DNA of 7,127 nt from NCBI GenBank assembly GCA_900549555.1, contig UROO01000096.1, positions 1-7,127 on the forward strand. Direction: 5' to 3'. Positions within the stretch are counted from its first letter, which is position 1, and each line of letters opens with the position of its first letter. The position numbers and the translations under genes were made by a program. Source of the DNA: an uncultured Collinsella sp. GTDB taxonomy: Bacteria > Actinomycetota > Coriobacteriia > Coriobacteriales > Coriobacteriaceae. A model generated the notes under the pieces. It did not search any database. It saw only the letters and a program-made list of their open reading frames with translations, and had not been told where the DNA came from. Below, one piece after another: positions 6,349 through 7,127 of this stretch.

Positions 6349-6711
6349 CTAGAACGTCGCGGACCACAGCCCATGCAGGTTGCAGTAGGCATAGACGGTA
6401 CCGGTCTTGGAGCCGCCAGCGAAAAACGTCGTGGGCTTCATGCCGGGCTCAAGGTAATGGACCTCCAGGCGGCCCTCGGCCTCAAGCGCGATCCACTCGA
6501 TGTAGTGCTCAGGCAGCATGGGGTGCTCCGTCGAGCCCACACGTGCGCGAATGACGTGGCCGTCGCGCTCGATCTCAACAACAGGCACATGCTTCTCGTG
6601 CGCCGCATCCTCGGTGTTTGCCGTCAGCTCCGTGCAGCCGGCAGGGGTCGCAACGCTGTCGCCAAGGGCGGCAACGAGCTTGCCGTCGGGGTCCTTAAAG
6701 AATTTCGCCAT
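6349..6711 (-). CDS. Superoxide reductase (desulfoferrodoxin family, class III-like)
   Basis: This enzyme reduces superoxide to hydrogen peroxide at a non-haem iron centre without making oxygen, a defence common in anaerobes. The 120 residues carry the full centre II set: His41 (EKHVP), His63 (EHPM), His69 (PEHYIEW), Cys110 and His113 (YCNLHGLW), plus the conserved Glu39-Lys40 pair. An N-terminal desulforedoxin-like stretch is present (residues 1-35), but only one of its usual four cysteines remains (Cys26), so it should not bind the centre I iron. That pattern resembles the class III enzyme of Treponema pallidum. The ATG at 6711-6709 is chosen because AAAGGAG lies six bases upstream and the length fits. 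A longer reading upstream would run into the helicase gene. A strong terminator follows, so it is probably monocistronic. I saw no convincing promoter upstream. Confidence 0.95.
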   Translation of the reverse strand: MAKFFKDPDGKLVAALGDSVATPAGCTELTANTEDAAHEKHVPVVEIERDGHVIRARVGSTEHPMLPEHYIEWIALEAEGRLEVHYLEPGMKPTTFFAGGSKTGTVYAYCNLHGLWSATF

Positions 6712-6863
6712 AATGCTCTCCTTTGCTGATGTGCCGATGTTCTCGATGCTTCTTATGCCCAAAGGCAGGCGAACCATCCACGGCATGGCAAATGAACACA
6801 TAACGGGCGGGAACGGTGGGGCGGCGCGTACTATCCGCCCCGGCAACCCCATCCCGCGCGCGG
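6712..6863 (-). other. Intergenic region between helicase and superoxide reductase genes
   Basis: This 152-bp gap must hold the helicase transcript end and the superoxide reductase promoter. On the minus strand a GC-rich hairpin GGGGCGG (6841-6835) / CCGCCCC (6824-6818) with a 10-nt loop starts 22 nt after the helicase stop, but no T-run follows, so it is at best a weak terminator. CATAAG at 6757-6752 is a poor -10 candidate with no good -35. The ribosome binding site AAAGGAG is clear. Confidence 0.35.
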
Positions 6864-7127
6864 TTAGCGGCCGTCGCCGCCGAGCAGCGCCAGAACATCC
6901 TCGCGCGTGAACAGTGCCGACGAGATACCGTCGCCGCCGAGCACGCTGTTGACCAGATCGCGTTTGGACTCCTGCATCTGCATGATGCGCTCCTCGATCG
7001 TGTCCTTGGCGATGAGCTTGTACACGGTCACGGTGTGCTGCTGGCCAATGCGGTGGGCGCGGTCGGTCGCCTGGTCCTGCGCCGCCACGTTCCACCACGG
7101 GTCGTAATGGATGACCACGTCGGCAGC
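6864..7127 (-). CDS. SNF2/SWI2-family DEAD-like helicase, C-terminal end (5' part beyond window)
   Basis: Only the last 87 codons are visible, and the reading frame is open to the right edge. They cover the end of the helicase C-terminal RecA-like domain: AADVVIHYDPWWN (motif V region) and QATDRAHRIGQ (motif VI with its arginine finger), followed by TVTVYKLIAKDTIEERI and a short tail ending in TAA (6866-6864). This combination is diagnostic of the SNF2/Rad54/HepA group of ATP-driven DNA translocases. The N-terminal half, which would show whether it has a SWIM zinc finger or other accessory domain, is missing, so the subfamily and substrate cannot be judged. Confidence 0.93.
   Translation of the reverse strand, partial: AADVVIHYDPWWNVAAQDQATDRAHRIGQQHTVTVYKLIAKDTIEERIMQMQESKRDLVNSVLGGDGISSALFTREDVLALLGGDGR

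Noticed and set aside
5491..6729. 412-residue open frame on the plus strand
   Set aside because: It runs opposite the NAD synthetase-like gene, a terminator and the superoxide reductase gene. A real gene would not span all three, and no domain is recognisable.
6349..7098. Longer 249-residue reading of the superoxide reductase frame
   Set aside because: The extra N-terminal part overlaps the helicase coding region in another frame and has no homology features. The ATG at 6711 has a strong ribosome binding site and gives the normal length.

Overview
The window is a compact, GC-rich bacterial segment in which every supported gene lies on the minus strand, so it reads from right to left. The overall look (GC-rich codon use, class III-type superoxide reductase, ruvC-ruvA-ruvB with a Gram-positive style LexA box, formate-tetrahydrofolate ligase) fits an anaerobic gut actinobacterium of the Coriobacteriia, with Collinsella my best guess. 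That assignment is inferred from composition and gene content, not from a database search.

Reading in the direction of transcription: (1) the last 87 codons of a SNF2-family helicase enter from the right edge (7127-6864). (2) A 120-residue superoxide reductase follows (6711-6349) and ends in a strong intrinsic terminator (6302-6268). (3) Next is a 661-residue protein (6231-4246) with the architecture of glutamine-dependent NAD+ synthetase, an N-terminal nitrilase-like domain plus a C-terminal PP-loop domain. The catalytic triad of the first domain and the ATP-binding signature of the second are both gone, and it carries a tail rich in Gly, Pro and Gln. (4) A 280-bp intergenic region holds a 12-bp hairpin with a T-tract facing the plus strand, an approximately 120-nt nested imperfect palindrome, and a LexA-controlled promoter. 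(5) ruvC, ruvA and ruvB form a tightly coupled operon (3965-1757), with one-base TGATG overlaps at the ruvC/ruvA junction and, if the ATG start is used, at ruvA/ruvB. (6) After a 146-bp gap with a probable promoter comes fhs (1610-1), cut by the left window edge about 20 residues short of its expected end.

Functionally, ruvCAB is the Holliday-junction branch-migration and resolution machine and appears to be under SOS control here. fhs feeds formate into the folate one-carbon pool. The superoxide reductase is a typical oxygen-defence enzyme of anaerobes. The most unusual gene is the degenerate NAD synthetase-like protein. It is an intact long ORF that keeps the hydrophobic framework of both domains but has lost the active-site residues, which suggests a repurposed pseudoenzyme. 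The most unusual non-coding element is the nested palindrome plus hairpin between this gene and ruvC.
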